From positions 1 through 6,846 of the forward strand of contig DCGG01000023.1 in assembly GCA_002315455.1 (NCBI GenBank): a DNA stretch of 6,846 bases, given 5' to 3'. Origin of the DNA: Lentisphaeria bacterium UBA1784. GTDB taxonomy: Bacteria > Verrucomicrobiota > Lentisphaeria > Victivallales > Victivallaceae. Position 1 is the first letter of the stretch, and each line of letters opens with the position of its first letter. Below are positions 5,485 to 6,846 of the stretch, piece after piece. The notes beneath the pieces are model-generated. The model did no database searches and was not told the DNA's origin. It saw only the letters and a program-made list of their open reading frames with translations. Position numbers and translations under genes: made by a program.

Positions 5485-6444
5485 TTATTTGGCGTGATAG
5501 AACACTCCGCGGGGACCTTCCTCTGAAGTGAGCAGGTTCGCACGCTCCATTCTCCGCAGATGCGGCGTGATCCGGTCAACCGGGATCCCGATGGTGGCGA
5601 CAAGGTCCTCCGCCGTGCAGGGCCGGGAACGGAGCGTTTTCAGGATCAGATCGTTATATTGCCCCACGTCGGGAACGTCCGCCTCCGAGGTGCGGATCTG
5701 GACCTTGTGCCGGGCCACGATCTCCACCGGGACTGCCTGCCGGATGACCGAAGCGATCTCTTCCAGTTTTTCCGGGGATTCCGGCCGGAGCCACTCCACC
5801 ACGCCCGGACGGTCGAGGGAGTTCAGCTGTACCTTTTCCGGCATGATCTCCGCGGCGAGCGCCCGGAACCGTTCCATGGAATCCCGCGAATCGTTGATCC
5901 CCGGGACAATGAAGATCTCCAGCCACATCGGGACGGCCGGATAGACCGCGCGGAACTTCTTCAGTCCGGAGACCACGGACCGCAGCGTGACCGAACGCTC
6001 CTGCCGATTCACCGCCTGCAACTCCGCTTCGTTGGAGCCGTCCAGCGAGGGCACGATCACCGACAGGCCTTCCAGTTCCGCCAGCAGCGTCTCGTCGTTC
6101 AGCAACGAAGCGTTGGTCAGAAGGCAGATCGGGTAGGCTGGATAATTCTCCCGGACGTGCCGGATGATCGTCCCGATCCCGGTGTGGAGAGTCGGTTCGC
6201 CGACCCCGGAGAAGGTGATGAAATCCAGCTTCGGATTTCCGGAGAGAAGCGCATCCAGTTCGGCGATGACCTCGGCCGTCGGGAAGTACTCCTTCCGCTG
6301 GCAGGTGAGGTTGGTGGTAGCCCCGCATTCGCAGTAGATGCAGTCCATGGAGCAGGTCTTGAAGGGGAGCAGGTCGATCCCCAGCGAAAGGCCCAGACGG
6401 CGCGATGGCACCGGGCCGAACACGCACTTTGTTTTCTGAAACAT
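5485..6444 (-). CDS. Radical SAM protein (COG0731, TYW1-like core) with winged-helix C-terminus
   Basis: This 319-residue protein belongs to the radical SAM superfamily and cleaves S-adenosylmethionine at a [4Fe-4S] cluster. The N-terminal GPVPSRRLGLSLGIDL (10-25) precedes the cluster motif CSMDCIYC, with Cys31, Cys35 and Cys38 as ligands; Cys40 and Cys48 are extra. GVGEPTLH (80-87) is the SAM-binding GGE-type motif. Residues about 265-319 (LRSRPCTAEDLVATIGIPVD, HLRRMERANLLTSEEG) read as a winged helix-turn-helix. The core resembles the archaeal and eukaryotic wybutosine enzyme TYW1, but bacterial members do not make wybutosine and their substrate is unknown. The winged helix suggests nucleic-acid contact. 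The ATG at 6444 is the first good start after the promoter, and only a weak GGA-containing leader precedes it. It faces away from the thiamine-regulated gene. Confidence 0.88.
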   Translation of the reverse strand: MFQKTKCVFGPVPSRRLGLSLGIDLLPFKTCSMDCIYCECGATTNLTCQRKEYFPTAEVIAELDALLSGNPKLDFITFSGVGEPTLHTGIGTIIRHVRENYPAYPICLLTNASLLNDETLLAELEGLSVIVPSLDGSNEAELQAVNRQERSVTLRSVVSGLKKFRAVYPAVPMWLEIFIVPGINDSRDSMERFRALAAEIMPEKVQLNSLDRPGVVEWLRPESPEKLEEIASVIRQAVPVEIVARHKVQIRTSEADVPDVGQYNDLILKTLRSRPCTAEDLVATIGIPVDRITPHLRRMERANLLTSEEGPRGVFYHAK

Positions 6445-6482
6445 TTTTCCGGTTCCGGTTATGGTTGACGAGATCGGTGCAT

Positions 6483-6511
6483 AATCTATCCCCGATCCCG
6501 GATAATATCAA
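6483..6511 (-). promoter_or_regulatory. Predicted promoter of the radical SAM gene
   Basis: On the minus strand TTGATA (6511-6506) and TAGATT (6488-6483) are spaced 17 bp apart. Transcription would begin near 6476, giving a leader of about 32 nt. The -10 box matches the consensus at four of six positions, so it is a moderate candidate. Confidence 0.5.
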
Positions 6512-6622
6512 GCCGTTTCCCTGAAGAAAAAACCAGGAAACAGGGTCGGACGAAATTCCCGTCAATCGGTATTCATGACCTTCCGACGCGAACGGAACAG
6601 TTCCGGAATGGGTCTTGGGTTC

Positions 6623-6651
6623 TTGAAAAAAAGAGTCCGAAGTTGTATATT
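6623..6651 (+). promoter_or_regulatory. Promoter of the TPP riboswitch transcript
   Basis: TTGAAA (6623-6628) and TATATT (6646-6651) are separated by 17 bp. The expected transcription start, near 6658, falls at the base of the riboswitch P1 stem, so the RNA begins almost directly with the aptamer. Confidence 0.75.
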
Positions 6652-6659
6652 ATGGAAAC

Positions 6660-6750
6660 ATCGTATTGGGGTGCCGGAGTCACCATGCTCCCGGCTGAGA
6701 TCAAACCCATGGAACCTGATCCGGGTCATGCCGGCGTAGGAAATCGCGAT
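6660..6750 (+). promoter_or_regulatory. TPP riboswitch aptamer (THI element)
   Basis: The conserved thi-box parts occur in order: GGGGTGCC (6668-6675), GCTGAGA (6694-6700), ACCC (6705-6708), GGAACCTGATCCGGGT (6711-6726) and GCCGGCGTAGGAA (6730-6742). The P3 arm is CCGGAG with CTCCCGG around 6674-6695. P1 joins ATCG (6660-6663) to CGAT (6747-6750), with a few further pairs inside. The RNA binds thiamine pyrophosphate and normally lowers expression of thiamine synthesis or uptake genes when the cofactor is plentiful. Confidence 0.95.
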
Positions 6751-6751
6751 A

Positions 6752-6805
6752 CTCTTTTCCATCGTGGAAAACAACGATTTTCTGCGTTATATAAATGGAA
6801 AGGAG
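6752..6805 (+). promoter_or_regulatory. Riboswitch expression platform with anti-Shine-Dalgarno pairing
   Basis: CTCTTTTCC (6752-6760) can pair over nine positions, one of them G-U, with GGAAAGGAG (6797-6805), which holds the ribosome binding site. Two structures compete: a 7-bp hairpin TTTTCCA (6755-6761) with TGGAAAA (6765-6771), and AAATCG (6741-6746, the 3' strand of P1) with CGATTT (6775-6780). No hairpin followed by a U-run is present, so control of translation is more likely than termination. Confidence 0.6.
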
Positions 6806-6811
6806 ACTCAA

Positions 6812-6846
6812 ATGTCAAACAAGCCGACTGTTGAAAACGCAGTTCC
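6812..6846 (+). CDS. Start of a TPP-riboswitch-controlled gene, cut by window end
   Basis: An ATG at 6812 follows GGAG (6802-6805) by 6 nt. The frame reads MSNKPTVENAV and runs off the window. The riboswitch implies a thiamine synthesis, salvage or transport gene. Eleven residues are too few to tell which (ThiC, another Thi enzyme or an uptake protein), so no symbol is given. Confidence 0.75.
   Translation, partial: MSNKPTVENAV

Noticed and set aside
5313..5603. A 96-residue minus-strand protein reading through the IS200-like hairpins
   Set aside because: It starts inside the radical SAM gene in another frame and is built from palindromic sequence, with no ribosome binding site.
5560..6565. 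Roughly 300-codon open frames overlapping the radical SAM gene, one on each strand
   Set aside because: Neither has recognisable motifs, while the 6444-5485 frame has the full CxxxCxxC and GVGEPT motifs.
6755..6771. A transcription terminator directly after the TPP aptamer
   Set aside because: The 7-bp hairpin is AT-rich and is followed by CAACG rather than a run of T, so termination is unlikely.
1..6846. CRISPR array, toxin-antitoxin pair or phage genes
   Set aside because: No regularly spaced repeats, no small overlapping gene pair with usable start signals, and no phage-type proteins are seen.

Overview
The window reads as a moderately GC-rich bacterial chromosome segment. The secreted DUF4838 protein, the GH3 enzyme, and scattered IS and miniature-element debris suit a polysaccharide-degrading member of the PVC group, such as Lentisphaerota or Verrucomicrobiota, or a similar gut or rumen bacterium. 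That placement is inferred from gene content only.

Layout. Positions 1-151 hold the C-terminal end of an IS4-type DDE transposase on the minus strand, cut off upstream and running off the left edge. Positions 131-451 have no gene. They hold a degenerate tRNA-like 3' half, a strong bidirectional terminator and a 123-bp segment bounded by 19-bp inverted repeats. A minus-strand operon follows: a signal-peptide-bearing DUF4838 protein (3230-900), then a single-domain EamA transporter (874-452). A cytoplasmic GH3 glycosidase (3490-5025) is transcribed divergently. The 259-bp gap between them carries two well-formed, outward-facing sigma70-type promoters around a nested palindrome, which suggests shared control. 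Together these three genes look like a small glycan-use locus: a secreted carbohydrate-active protein, a membrane carrier and an intracellular beta-glycosidase.

Positions 5026-5484 have no gene. They hold an intact 164-bp MITE-like element (19-bp terminal inverted repeats, TTGA target duplication), an IS200/IS605-like palindromic remnant and a terminator. Next is a minus-strand radical SAM protein with a C-terminal winged helix (6444-5485). Facing away from it is a consensus promoter feeding a TPP riboswitch (6660-6750), then a gene that begins at 6812 and is cut by the window end. The stretch between aptamer and start codon can form an anti-Shine-Dalgarno helix and a competing antisequestering structure, which points to translational control.

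No CRISPR array, complete tRNA or rRNA was seen. The most distinctive items are the MITE with its target duplication, the riboswitch expression platform and the shared divergent control region.
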